Assembly (NCBI RefSeq): GCF_001577365.1
Contig: NZ_CP014513.1
Coordinates: forward strand, 62,001 to 126,000
DNA from: Frondihabitans sp. PAMC 28766
GTDB lineage: Bacteria > Actinomycetota > Actinomycetes > Actinomycetales > Microbacteriaceae
Direction of reading: 5' to 3'
Length of the DNA: 64,000 bases
Shown here in pieces: positions 32,922 to 43,829 of the stretch; within the stretch, counting starts at the first letter, position 1; every line of letters begins with the position of its first letter. The translations under genes and the position numbers were made by a program. Below the pieces are notes generated by a model. That model searched no databases. It was not told where the DNA came from and saw only the letters and a list, made by a program, of their open reading frames with translations.

Positions 32922-33698
32922 CTACCGCCCGCGGAGGCGCGCTCCGAGCGCCCCAGCAGCCGCGCCGACGGCTGCAGCGATCTCGGGCAGCACGCTCTGG
33001 TCGACGGCCACCGTGCGATACGTGACCCCGATCGCTGCGGTGGCGTAGTCGTTGTGGTCGAGCACGACAGCCGAGACGGACGCGTAGCCGTCGGTGATCT
33101 CGCCGTTCTCGAGGCCCCAGCCGCGTCGTCGCGTGTCACGAAGCAGTTCGTCGAGCTCTCGCAGGGTGCCGGGGCCCGCACCCGCCCCGGATCCTGCCTT
33201 GATCACGAGGCTCTCGCGGTCGGGGTAGAGGGCCCGCACCTGCGCGTGGTCGAGGTGCGCGAGGATCACGCGACCGGTTGCTGTCAGGTGCGCGGGCAGG
33301 TGCACGCCGATGGCGCTGACGAGCGACGGGGCGCGGGGCGCGGATTCCTGTGCGAGGTAGACGATCTCCTGGCCGTGCAGGATCCCGAGCTGGGCGACGA
33401 CTGGCAGCCTCACCTCGCCGAGCAGGCGGGTCAGCAGCGGCGCCCCGAGCCGACGGAGGCGCGTCGCCCGATCTGCCGACGTGCCGAGCTGCCCGAGCGC
33501 GGTCGAGAGGGCATAGGTGCTCTCTTCGGGAAAGTGCACGACGAAGCCCTCGTCGAGGAGGGCGCCGAGCAGCTGGTAGGCGGTCGAGCGGGGCAGGCCG
33601 AGCTCGCGCGCGACGGCGGCGGCGTGCGTGGGGCGGGCCTGCTCGGCAAGGTAGCGAATGACTCGCAGCACGTTGCGGGCTGCGGGAACAGCTGCCAT
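32922..33698 (-). CDS. IclR family regulator, probable hut repressor
   Basis: A 258-residue regulator. The N-terminal winged helix (NVLRVIRYLAEQARPTHAAA, LGLPRSTAYQLLGALLDEGF) and the C-terminal effector domain (VSAIGVHLPAHLTATGRVIL, GWGLENGEITDGYASVSAVV, YATAAIGVTYRT) are typical of IclR. ATG 33698 has GGAGGG seven bases upstream. It is divergent from hutH, and a perfect palindrome (33746-33761) lies between them, so it probably controls histidine utilisation in response to urocanate or another intermediate. The proteobacterial HutC is a GntR protein, so this is a different regulator class (inference from position). Confidence 0.85.
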   Translation of the reverse strand: MAAVPAARNVLRVIRYLAEQARPTHAAAVARELGLPRSTAYQLLGALLDEGFVVHFPEESTYALSTALGQLGTSADRATRLRRLGAPLLTRLLGEVRLPVVAQLGILHGQEIVYLAQESAPRAPSLVSAIGVHLPAHLTATGRVILAHLDHAQVRALYPDRESLVIKAGSGAGAGPGTLRELDELLRDTRRRGWGLENGEITDGYASVSAVVLDHNDYATAAIGVTYRTVAVDQSVLPEIAAAVGAAAGALGARLRGR

Positions 33699-33745
33699 CG
33701 CTTCGCCCTCCCGCACGTCACACGCCCGTAACCAGGCGCGACCGA

Positions 33746-33761
33746 GTCTCGTATCCGAGAC
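33746..33761. promoter_or_regulatory. Palindromic operator in the IclR-hutH promoter region
   Basis: GTCTCG-TATC-CGAGAC is a perfect six-pair palindrome. A -10-like TTAGAG (33765-33770, + strand) follows directly, placing the site over the hut promoter. IclR-type repressors bind such short palindromes. Confidence 0.65.
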
Positions 33762-33796
33762 AGCTTAGAGCGCCCGCCCGCCGGAGACCGCCCTGG

Positions 33797-35380
33797 ATGG
33801 AGTCGAATGGGTGCGTGAACACCACCGTCGAGTCACCAGCCGCCCCCGCCGTCGTCACCGTGAGCATCGGGGCCCTCGACCCGAGCGACGTCGTCGCGGT
33901 CGCCCGCCACGGCGCCCAAGTCGAGCTGAGCGCCGTCAGCCTCGCCGCGATGACCGAGAGCCGCGCCGTCATCGAGGCCCTCGCCGAAGACCCGCAACCG
34001 CATTACGGCGTCTCGACCGGCTTCGGTGCCCTCGCCTCGAAGCGCATCCCCGTCGAGCAGCGCGCCCAGCTGCAGACGTCGCTGATCCGCAGCCACGCCG
34101 CCTCGAACGGCCCCGAGGTCGAGCGCGAAGTCGTGCGGGCGCTGATGCTGCTGCGCATCTCGACGCTCGCCACCGGGCGCACAGGCGTCCGCCCGCTCGT
34201 CGCCCAGACCTACATCGCCGTGCTCAACGCCGGCATCACCCCGATCATCGGCGAGTACGGCAGCCTCGGCTGCTCGGGCGACCTCGCCCCGCTCTCGCAC
34301 TGTGCGCTGGCGCTGCTCGGCGAGGGCACCGTGCGCGACGCCGCCGGAGTCGAGATGGGCGCTGCCGAGGCGCTGGCAGCGGCCGGCATCGAGCCGATCG
34401 CCCTCCGCGAGAAGGAGGGCCTGGCGCTCGTCAACGGCACCGACGGCATGCTCGGCATGCTGCTGCTCGCCCTCGACGACCTCCGCCGCCTGATCACGAC
34501 GGCCGACGTCGCAGCGAGCCTCACGCTCGAGGGGCTGCTCGGCAACGACGCGGTCTTCGCCGACGACCTCCAGGCGCTGCGGCCGCACCCGGGGCAGAGG
34601 GCCTCGGCGTCCAACATCCTGCACGGCCTTGCCGATTCGCCGCTCATCGCGTCGAGCAAGACGGCAGGATTCACGCGGGTGCAGGATGCCTACTCCCTGC
34701 GCTGCGCCCCTCAGGTGCACGGTGCCGTGCGCGACACCGTCGACCATGCCGCGACGGTCGCCAGTCGCGAGCTCGCCAGCGCGGTCGACAACCCCGTGGT
34801 GACCCTCGACGGCCGTGTCGAGTCGAACGGCAACTTCCACGGCGCCCCGGTCGGCTACGTGCTCGACTTCCTCGCCATCGCCACAGCCGACCTCGCGAGC
34901 ATCTCCGAGCGCCGAACCGACCGCATGCTCGACCCGGCGCGCAGCCACGGCCTCAACCCCTTCCTTGCGGACGACCCCGGCGTCGACTCCGGCCACATGA
35001 TCGCGCAGTACACCCAGGCGGGCATCGTCTCCGAGCTGAAGCGCCTCGCCGTGCCGGCCTCGGTCGACTCGATCCCGTCGTCGGCGATGCAGGAGGACCA
35101 CGTCTCGATGGGCTGGAGCGCCGCCCGCAAGCTGCGGAAGTCGATCGACGGCGCCACCCGCGTCGTGGCGATCGAAGTGCTGACCGCGTGCCGCGCCATC
35201 GACATGCGCGGCCCGCTGCAGCCCGGCCCGGTCGGGTCGGCCGTGCGCGAGCTCGTGCGCACGAAGGTGGAGGGCCCCGGCCCCGACCGCTTCCTCGCCC
35301 CCGAGATCGAGGCCGTCTTCCAGCTCGTGTCCTCGGGCGAAGTCCTCGCCGCCGCCGCCTCGGCCACCACCCTCGTCTGA
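33797..35380 (+). CDS. hutH: Histidine ammonia-lyase
   Basis: HutH removes ammonia from L-histidine to give urocanate, the first step of histidine degradation. At 527 residues it is of usual length. The MIO prosthetic group forms from the triad in [12 protein letters not shown] (residues 159-161), here Cys-Ser-Gly, as in actinobacterial enzymes, instead of Ala-Ser-Gly. Other active-site blocks are [59 protein letters not shown] and [12 protein letters not shown]. The ATG at 33797 is annotated; the GTG at 33815 is a plausible alternative. It opens a five-gene operon, with hutU 31 bases downstream. Confidence 0.96.
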   Translation: MESNGCVNTTVESPAAPAVVTVSIGALDPSDVVAVARHGAQVELSAVSLAAMTESRAVIEALAEDPQPHYGVSTGFGALASKRIPVEQRAQLQTSLIRSHAASNGPEVEREVVRALMLLRISTLATGRTGVRPLVAQTYIAVLNAGITPIIGEYGSLGCSGDLAPLSHCALALLGEGTVRDAAGVEMGAAEALAAAGIEPIALREKEGLALVNGTDGMLGMLLLALDDLRRLITTADVAASLTLEGLLGNDAVFADDLQALRPHPGQRASASNILHGLADSPLIASSKTAGFTRVQDAYSLRCAPQVHGAVRDTVDHAATVASRELASAVDNPVVTLDGRVESNGNFHGAPVGYVLDFLAIATADLASISERRTDRMLDPARSHGLNPFLADDPGVDSGHMIAQYTQAGIVSELKRLAVPASVDSIPSSAMQEDHVSMGWSAARKLRKSIDGATRVVAIEVLTACRAIDMRGPLQPGPVGSAVRELVRTKVEGPGPDRFLAPEIEAVFQLVSSGEVLAAAASATTLV

Positions 35381-35411
35381 CCCCGACCGCAACCGTTCGA
35401 AAGGCTCCCCC

Positions 35412-37069
35412 ATGTCTGGTCCCCGCCCCGTCCGCGCCGCCCGCGGCTCCGAGATCACCGCGCTCGGCTGGCCCCAGGAGGCCGCCATGCGCATGCTCAT
35501 GAACAACCTCGACCCGGAGGTCGCCGAGCACCCCGACGCCCTCGTCGTCTACGGCGGCACCGGCAAGGCCGCCCGCGACTGGGATTCGTTCGACGCCCTG
35601 GTGCGCACGCTCAAGACGCTGAAGAACGACGAGACGATGATCGTGCAGTCGGGCAAGCCGGTCGGAGTCATGCGCACGCACGAGTGGGCTCCCCGCGTGA
35701 TCCTGGCGAACTCGAACCTCGTCGGCGACTGGGCCAACTGGGACGACTTCAGACGCCTCGAGCAGATGGGGCTGACGATGTACGGCCAGATGACAGCCGG
35801 AAGCTGGATCTACATCGGCACTCAGGGCATCCTGCAGGGCACCTACGAGACCTTCTCGGCCGTGGCTGACAAGAAGTTCGGCGGATCGCTCGCCGGCACG
35901 ATCACCCTCACCGGCGGGCTCGGCGGGATGGGCGGCGCTCAACCTCTCGCCGTCACGATGAACGACGGCGTCGCGATCTGCGTCGACGTCGACGATTCGC
36001 GCATCACGCGCAGGATCGAGCACCGCTACCTCGACGTGCAGGCCACCGACGTCGACGACGCGCTACGCCTCGCCTACGAGGCCCGCGACGAGAAGCGCGC
36101 CCTCTCGATCGGCCTGCTGGGCAATGCCGCAGACGTCTTCACCGAGCTGCTGGAGCGCCACGCGGAGATCGACATCGTCACCGACCAGACGAGCGCTCAC
36201 GATCCTCTCGCGTACCTCCCCGTCGAGGTCGAGCCCAAGAACTGGGAAAGCGCACGCACCGAAGACCCGGAGGAGTTCATCCGCCTCTCGCGCCTGTCGA
36301 TGCGCAAGCAGGTCGAGGCGATGGTCGGCTTCCAGGAGGCCGGCGCCGAGGTGTTCGACTACGGCAACAACATCCGCACCGAGGCGAAGACCGCCGGGTT
36401 CGACAACGCGTTCGCCTTCCCCGGCTTCGTGCCGGCGTACATCCGCCCGCTCTTCGCCGAGGGCAAGGGGCCGTTCCGCTGGGCCGCCCTCTCGGGAGAC
36501 CCGAAGGACATCGAGGTGACCGACCGCGCGATCCTCGAGCTCTTCCCCGACAACCAGGCCCTCGCCAAGTGGATCCGCATGGCGGGCGAGAAGGTCGCGT
36601 TCCAGGGCCTCCCCGCGCGCATCTGCTGGCTCGGCGCCGGCGAGCGGCACCTCGCGGGGCTGAAGTTCAACGAGCTCGTGGCTTCGGGCGAGATCTCGGC
36701 GCCGATCGTGATCGGCCGCGACCACCTCGACTCCGGCAGCGTCGCGTCACCGTATCGTGAAACGGAGGCGATGAAAGACGGCTCCGACGCGATCGCCGAC
36801 TGGCCGCTGCTCAACGCCCTGATCAACACGTCCTCCGGTGCCACCTGGGTCTCGATCCACCACGGCGGCGGCGTCGGCATGGGGCGCTCGATTCACGCCG
36901 GCCAGGTCACGGTCGCCGACGGCACCGCCCTCGCAGCCGAGAAGCTCGAGCGCGTACTGACGAACGACCCGGCGATGGGCGTCATCCGCCACGTCGACGC
37001 GGGCTACGAAGAGGCCGAGATCGCGGCCGAGCGCGAGGGCATCCGCATCCCGATGCGCGAGGGCGGCGA

Positions 37070-37073
<4 letters not shown>
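35412..37073 (+). CDS. hutU: Urocanate hydratase
   Basis: HutU adds water to urocanate to form imidazolone propionate, with tightly bound NAD+ as electrophile. The 553-residue protein has the usual start ([20 protein letters not shown]), the NAD-binding [20 protein letters not shown], the active-site cysteine (Cys405) in [18 protein letters not shown], and the C-terminal [25 protein letters not shown] lies eight bases before the ATG. Its TGA overlaps the GTG of the next gene by four bases, so translation is coupled. Confidence 0.97.
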
Positions 37074-38379
<1,306 letters not shown>

Positions 38380-38383
<4 letters not shown>

Positions 38384-39744
38384 CCTCGTTCTGGGTCGCA
38401 CGCGCCGTCCTCCCGACCGGCATCGCCGACGGCGTGCGCATCACCGCCGACGACGGCAGGATCACGCGAATCGAGACCGGTCAGGCGCCTGAGCCTGCCG
38501 AGACCACCACAGCCGGTGTCGCCCTCCCCGGTCTCGTGACAGCGCACTCGCACGCCTTCCACCGGGCCCTCCGAGGTCGGACGCACGACGGCGGCGGCTC
38601 GTTCTGGACCTGGCGCGAGCGGATGTACCGCGCCTCTCGAGCGCTGACACCCGACGGCTACTACGCCCTGGCGTCCGGCCTGTTCTCCGAGATGCTGCTC
38701 GCCGGCTACACGGCCGTCGGCGAATTCCACTACGTGCACCATCGGCCGGGCGGCGCTTCCTACACCGACCCGAACGCCATGTCAGCCGCTCTCGTCGCCG
38801 CAGCAACCGACGTCGGCATCCGGCTCACCCTCCTCGACACGTTCTACCGGTGGGGCGGGCTGGCCGACGACGGCTCGCGCCTGCCGCTGAGCCCCGACCA
38901 GGCGCGCTTCGCGGACGGCAGCGTCGAGGCCTGGGCCTCTCGCCACGAGGCAGTCCCCACCTCGCGTCTCGCGCGCTCGGGCATGGCCGCGCACTCGCTC
39001 CGTGCCGTCGACGCCGCCGACATCGCGGCGATGCGCCGAGCCTTTCCCGACCAGGTGCTGCATGCGCACGTCTCCGAGCAGCCTGCTGAGAACCGGCAGG
39101 TGGCTGCGGCGACCGGCTCGACACCGATCGCCGCCCTCGACGAGGCAGAGGTGCTCGACCGTGCGTTCACCGCCGTCCACGCGACGCATCTGACCGACGA
39201 CGACGTCGCGCGGCTCGGCCGCGCCGGCGCCTTCGCCTGCTTCTGCCCCACCACCGAGCGCGACCTCGCCGACGGTGTCGGCCCCGGCAGAGCCCTGCTG
39301 GCCGCGGGCGCGCACCTCTGCCTCGGCAGCGACCAGAACGCCGTGGTCGATCCGTTCGAGGAGGCGCGGGGCCTCGAGCTCGACGAGCGCCTCGTCACCG
39401 GTCGCCGCGGAGTGTTCTCACCGGCGGCACTCCTGACGGCTGCGTCGTCATCGGGCTACGAGTCGCTCGGCTGGGCCGGCGGCGGGGTGCTCGCGGTCGG
39501 GGCTCCCTGCGACTTCGTGGTCGTCGACGACGCGTCGCCCCGGACAGCAGGATCCGAGACGGGTCAGCTCTGGCTCACCGCCACCGCCGCCGACGTGACA
39601 GACGTCGTCGTCGACGGAGTGCGCGTCGTCGCAGAGCGGGTGCTCGCGTCGGGCCGCCGCACGAGTGCCGCCGTCGGGCGCGAGCTCGTCGCCGCCATCG
39701 CGGGGCTGGACGCCGCAGGGCAGGATGGCTTCCGTGCCCTCTAG
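38380..39744 (+). CDS. hutF: Formimidoylglutamate deiminase
   Basis: HutF hydrolyses N-formimino-L-glutamate to N-formyl-L-glutamate and ammonia, defining the two-step branch of histidine degradation. The 454-residue amidohydrolase-superfamily protein has the metal motif [15 protein letters not shown], then [11 protein letters not shown] and [14 protein letters not shown]; downstream come [20 protein letters not shown] and [18 protein letters not shown] with the catalytic Asp. These are the HutF-specific blocks. It starts with GTG overlapping the M20 gene stop by four bases, and its last 20 bases overlap the start of hutI. Confidence 0.94.
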
Positions 39745-40920
39745 CATCCTGCGCAACATCGGCCTGCTCGTGACGAACGACCCCGCGTTCGGCGGGCCGT
39801 CGGGCGCAGCGCCCGGCTTGGCTCTGGGCGAGCTGCGCGACGCCGCACTCGTGGTGGAAGACGGCCGCGTCGCCTGGGTCGGGCCCCTGGTCGCAGCCCC
39901 CGCCGCCGACACCGCGCTCGACGCGGAGGGCCGCTGCGTGATCCCCGGCTTCGTCGACTCGCACAGCCACATCGTCTTCGCCGGCGACCGCTCGGGCGAG
40001 TGGGAGGCGCGGATGAGCGGTGGCACCTACGCCGCAGGCGGCATCCGCTCGACGGTGGCCGCCACCCGCGAGGCGACCGACGACGAGCTCCTCGCCAACG
40101 CGCGCGGGCTGATCGCCGAGATGCGCAGCCAGGGCACCACCACGGTCGAGATCAAGAGCGGCTACGGCCTCACCGTCGACGACGAGGCGCGGCTCGTGCG
40201 GCTCGCAGCGCAGCTCACACCCGAAGTGACCTTCCTCGGCGCCCACGTCGTGCCGGCCGGAAGCGACCCCGACGAATACGTCGACCTGGTGACGGGGCCG
40301 ATGCTCGACGCCGTCGCCCCGTTCGCGAAATGGATCGACGTGTTCTGCGAGCGCGGAGCCTTCGACGTCGACCAGACCCGTCGCATCCTGCAGGCCGGGA
40401 TGGCCCGCGGGCTGCAGGGTCGGCTGCACGCCGCCCAGCTGCAGGAGGGCGCGGGGTGGAGCTCGGCGTGGAGCTCGGCGTGGCCAGCATCGACCACTGC
40501 ACGTTCGTGAGTGACGACGACGTCGCACTGCTGGCCGCCGCCCCGTCGACCGTGGCGACGCTGCTGCCGGGCGTGGAGTTCTCGACGCGGCAGCCATACC
40601 CGTCGGCCCGACGCCTCATCGACGCCGGGGCCACGGTCGCGATCGCCACGGACTGCAACCCCGGATCCTGTTTCACGTCGTCGATGCCGTTCTGCATCGC
40701 GCTGGCCATCCGCGACATGGGCATGACGCCGGCCGAGGCCGTGTGGGCCGCTACCCGAGGTGGGGCGCTGGCGCTGCGGCGCGACGACGTCGGGCACCTC
40801 GGTGTGGGCGCGCGCGCCGACCTCGTCGAGCTGGCTGCGCCGAGCTACGTCCACCTCGGCTACCGCCCCGGCGTGCCTCTGATCCACACGGTCCGGAAAA
40901 CTTCTGAAGGGATTCCTTGA
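39725..40920 (+). pseudogene. hutI: Imidazolonepropionase, single-base frameshift
   Basis: HutI opens the ring of imidazolone propionate to give formiminoglutamate. The N-terminal frame covers [12 protein letters not shown], the metal motif [32 protein letters not shown] and [13 protein letters not shown]. It then leaves frame at 40453-40457, where GGGG should be GGGGG. One base over, the family sequence resumes: [49 protein letters not shown] and a stop at 40920. Restoring the G gives a normal protein of about 398 residues. As hutI is the only step missing from an otherwise perfect operon, I infer a homopolymer error. The start is ATG 39725; GTG 39734 is possible. Confidence 0.93.
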
Positions 40921-40937
40921 CTTCAAGCGCTTGAAGT
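40917..40937 (+). promoter_or_regulatory. MerR-type operator and promoter
   Basis: ACTTCAAGCGCTTGAAGT (40920-40937) is a perfect 18-base palindrome that begins within a -35 box TTGACT (40917-40922). With the 19-base spacer typical of MerR promoters, the -10 would be at 40942-40947, seven bases before the merR ATG. This suggests MerR autoregulation by DNA distortion. Confidence 0.78.
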
Positions 40938-40954
40938 GTGGTCTCGTTGTCTTC

Positions 40955-41395
40955 ATGACCACGATGACCATCCAGGACGCCTCTCGGCGCTCCGGGCTCA
41001 GCGAGCCCACCCTTCGCTACTACGAGGAGGTGGGGCTCGTCGGCCCCATCGACCGCGTCCCCTCCAGCGGCCACCGCCGCTACCGCGAGCAGGATCTCGA
41101 CAACCTCCAGGTGCTCGCCTGCCTCCGCGCCATGGGCGTCGGCATCGACGACATGCGCACCTACCAGGCCAACCGAGCCCTCGGGTCTCTCGCCGCCGGC
41201 GAGCAGCGCGACCTGCTGCTGCGCCACGCCGAGCGGGTCCGCGCCGAGATCGAGACGCTGCACGTTCACCTCGACTATCTGGGCGCCAAGGCTGCACTGT
41301 GGGATGCCCGAGAGACCGGTGATGCAACGGCCGAGGCCGACGCGCACGACCGGATCGACGCGATCCTGCCGAGCCTTCAAGCGGTGCTCCGATGA
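40955..41395 (+). CDS. MerR family transcriptional regulator
   Basis: A 146-residue regulator. The helix-turn-helix and wing are TIQDASRRSGLSEPTLRYYE and RVPSSGHRRYREQDLDNLQV, followed by the coiled-coil dimer helix (LLLRHAERVRAEIETLHVHL). No metal-binding cysteines are present, so it belongs with the organic-ligand or aldehyde-sensing MerR group (NmlR/AdhR-like). ATG 40955 fits a leaderless start downstream of the palindromic promoter. Its TGA overlaps the ATG of the reductase by four bases, so both form an operon. Confidence 0.88.
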   Translation: MTTMTIQDASRRSGLSEPTLRYYEEVGLVGPIDRVPSSGHRRYREQDLDNLQVLACLRAMGVGIDDMRTYQANRALGSLAAGEQRDLLLRHAERVRAEIETLHVHLDYLGAKAALWDARETGDATAEADAHDRIDAILPSLQAVLR

Positions 41396-42351
41396 GCCGC
41401 GTGCTGGTGACCGGCGGGTCGGGCTACCTCGGCACCCGCGTCGTCGCCGATCTGCTGCTACAGGGCGACGAGGTCCGCACCACGGTGCGATCGCAGGGCA
41501 GCGAAGCCGACGTCCGGGCGGCGGTCCGTCGCGCCGGGGCCGACGACTCGGGGCTCTCGTTCGCCGTCGCGAGCCTCACCGACGACGCCGGCTGGGCCTC
41601 GGCGGTCGAAAGACTGGACGGCGTCTACCACGTCGCCTCGCCGATGATCCAGACGCAGGATCCCGACGAGGTCGTCATCCCCGCCCGCGACGGAAGCCTG
41701 CGCGTGCTGCGCGCCGCCCGCGATGCCGGCATCGGCCGCGTCGTGCTCACCTCGTCATTCGCGGCCGTCGGCTACTCCCCCAAGCCCGTGCGCGACTACA
41801 CCGAGGAGGACTGGACCGACCCCGACACCCCCGGTCTGCCCGCGTACCCGCTGTCGAAGGCGGTGGCCGAGCGCGCCGCCTGGGACTTCGTCGCCGCCGA
41901 GGGTCGCGGTATGGAGCTCGTGGTGATCAACCCGACGTGGATCGCCGGGCCGACGCTCACGAGCAATGCCCGCTCGTCGCTTCAGGTCTTCACCGCGATG
42001 CTGAGCGGAGCCATGACGGTCACGCCACGTCAGCGCTTCGGCATCGCCGACGTGCGCGACGTCTCGGCGCTGCACCTCGCGGCGATGGCGACTCCGGCCG
42101 CCGCGGGCAAGCGCTACCTCGCGCTGGCCGATGGGCCGTCGTTGACGTTCCTCGACGTCGCGAACGAGCTGCGCTCGTCGCTCGGCTCGCTCGCATCGCG
42201 CGTGCCGACGACGGAGGCGCCGGGCGACGAGCTGCCGCCCCTGACGATCCACAACGACCGCGCGAAGGCCGAGCTGGGCTTCAGCCCCCGCCCGGTGCGA
42301 GACACCATCGTCGAGACCGCCGAGAGCCTGCGCGACCTCGGGCTGCTCTAA
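41392..42351 (+). CDS. NAD-dependent epimerase/dihydroflavonol reductase-like oxidoreductase
   Basis: A 319-residue extended short-chain dehydrogenase. The nucleotide-binding motif is VLVTGGSGYLGTRVVADLL, the catalytic Ser is in VVLTSSFAAVGY, and Tyr/Lys are in AYPLSKAVAERAAWDF (YxxxK). The blocks VINPTWIAGPTL and FGIADVRDVSALHLAA match the dihydroflavonol-4-reductase/aldehyde reductase branch. It is translationally coupled to the MerR gene, so it probably reduces an aldehyde or ketone that the MerR protein senses (inference). Confidence 0.88.
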   Translation: MSRVLVTGGSGYLGTRVVADLLLQGDEVRTTVRSQGSEADVRAAVRRAGADDSGLSFAVASLTDDAGWASAVERLDGVYHVASPMIQTQDPDEVVIPARDGSLRVLRAARDAGIGRVVLTSSFAAVGYSPKPVRDYTEEDWTDPDTPGLPAYPLSKAVAERAAWDFVAAEGRGMELVVINPTWIAGPTLTSNARSSLQVFTAMLSGAMTVTPRQRFGIADVRDVSALHLAAMATPAAAGKRYLALADGPSLTFLDVANELRSSLGSLASRVPTTEAPGDELPPLTIHNDRAKAELGFSPRPVRDTIVETAESLRDLGLL

Positions 42352-42373
42352 CCGCCCGCCACCTTCGTCAGGC

Positions 42374-42442
42374 CACACCCGGGGTTTCGGCCGAGGTCCC
42401 AGCGCCGCGGCGCGGGGAGGTCGGCCGGAACACCGGGTGTCG
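42374..42442. repeat. Dispersed palindromic element, copy 2
   Basis: Outer arms ACACCCGG/CCGGGTGT enclose the same core as copy 1 (TCCCAGCGCCGCGGCGC, then GGGGAGGTCGGCCGGAA). It lies between the convergent stops of the reductase and FAD oxidase genes, where it may also terminate transcription. Confidence 0.78.
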
Positions 42443-42455
42443 CGGCCGGACGGGC

Positions 42456-43829
42456 CTACGAGCCGGCGGGGCGACCGAAGCGGAAGACGCCTGACGGGTC
42501 GAGGCGCGTGGCGATGGCCCGCAGCCGCGCGGCATCGGCGGCACCGAAGGCGCTGCCCGCCGACGAAGCGCCGTCGCGGAACGACACCGCGTCGCGGCCG
42601 ACGCCTACGGTGCTGAGCGCCACATCGACTTCGGCCAGCGCAGCCTCGGTCGTGGCCCGAGCCGCGGCATCGGGGACACCGCCCACCGCGTGCACGAGAA
42701 ACAGCCCCGGCAGCTCGGTCATCGCACCGGCCCGGGCCGTGGGCGCCGCCGACGACGCGAGATGCCTCAGCTCGATCATCAGCAGGCCGTCGTCGTCTCC
42801 GACTCGAGCGGACCTCAGGATCCGAAGCGCCTCGTCTGCACTCCCGGCGGCGCCCGTCAGCCACGCACCCGTGCCCCGCGCCGCATTGCCCGCCGGCGGG
42901 TCGAGGTGGATCCCGACGAGGCGCTCGACGTTCGACGGCCCGGTGGTGTCGAGTGTGGGCGCGGCCGCAGCCCGGACCGCCGCGATCAGCCCCGCCGCAC
43001 CGTCGCCTCCGGACGGCGAGGCCAGCGACAGGTGCACCACGACGCCCCCGAGCAGCGACGGCGGGAAGGGCCCTTTGGGCGGCAGCTGCAGCAGAGACAT
43101 CGTGCTGGTGACGTCGTCGGGCAGATCGATCAGAGCCCCGGCCCAGGCCGACACGACCGCCTCGGCGGTGTCGCCGGGCCAGAGCAGGTACCCGGCCCAG
43201 AGCGACCGCACCTCGAACAGATCGAACGAGAGCGAGGTCGCGATGCCGACCGGCTGACCCCCGCGGAACGCCCAGATCGCCTCTCGATCGTCGGCCTCGC
43301 TGGCGTCGTCGGCGGCGACCCGCACCGCGCCCGAGCCGTCGACGAACGTGACTGCGCGGAGGGCCGCGCTGGCCATGCCGTGCGGCCTCGTCAACCAGCC
43401 GATGCCGCCGCCGAACGTGTAGCCCGAGACGCCGACCGTCGCCGACGTGCCGCTCAGGCCGAGGAGCCCGTGCTCGAACGCCTGCTTCTGGACGTCACCC
43501 CAGACGGTGCCGGCTCCGACCGTCGCGGTGCGCGAGGTGGCGTCGAGAGACACCGAGGTGAGCCCGCGCGAGTCGATCAGCAGCGTCTCGTCGCCCATCG
43601 GCCGGCCATCGCCGTGGCCGGTGGCCTGCACAGCGACGACCAGCCCCGCGACGGCCGCAGCCCGCACAGCCGCCGCGACCTCGAGGGCGGTGGAGGGCCG
43701 GACGACCGCGAGCGGCCGCTCGACGACGCTCGTGTTGTCGGGGCTCGTCGCGTCGTCGTAGACGGGGGTGCCGGGGAGGAAGACCGGGAGACCGGCATCC
43801 TGCAGGCTCGAGATCGAAGCGGAAGTCAT
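42456..43829 (-). CDS. FAD-binding oxidoreductase (berberine-bridge-like)
   Basis: A 457-residue flavoenzyme of the PCMH/BBE family. The FAD domain has RPSTALEVAAAVRAAAVAGL, QATGHGDGRP (in place of the usual GGH block), then SVSLDATSRTATVGAGTVWG and GLSGTSATVGVSGYTFGGGI, where a covalent 6-S-cysteinyl residue is often found but here is replaced. The end, RLDPSGVFRFGRP, is the usual BBE tail (NPxxxFrf). The ATG at 43829 overlaps the upstream esterase stop by four bases, so the two are one operon. Role: oxidation of an alcohol or ring compound released by the esterase (inference). Confidence 0.86.
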   Translation of the reverse strand: MTSASISSLQDAGLPVFLPGTPVYDDATSPDNTSVVERPLAVVRPSTALEVAAAVRAAAVAGLVVAVQATGHGDGRPMGDETLLIDSRGLTSVSLDATSRTATVGAGTVWGDVQKQAFEHGLLGLSGTSATVGVSGYTFGGGIGWLTRPHGMASAALRAVTFVDGSGAVRVAADDASEADDREAIWAFRGGQPVGIATSLSFDLFEVRSLWAGYLLWPGDTAEAVVSAWAGALIDLPDDVTSTMSLLQLPPKGPFPPSLLGGVVVHLSLASPSGGDGAAGLIAAVRAAAAPTLDTTGPSNVERLVGIHLDPPAGNAARGTGAWLTGAAGSADEALRILRSARVGDDDGLLMIELRHLASSAAPTARAGAMTELPGLFLVHAVGGVPDAAARATTEAALAEVDVALSTVGVGRDAVSFRDGASSAGSAFGAADAARLRAIATRLDPSGVFRFGRPAGS

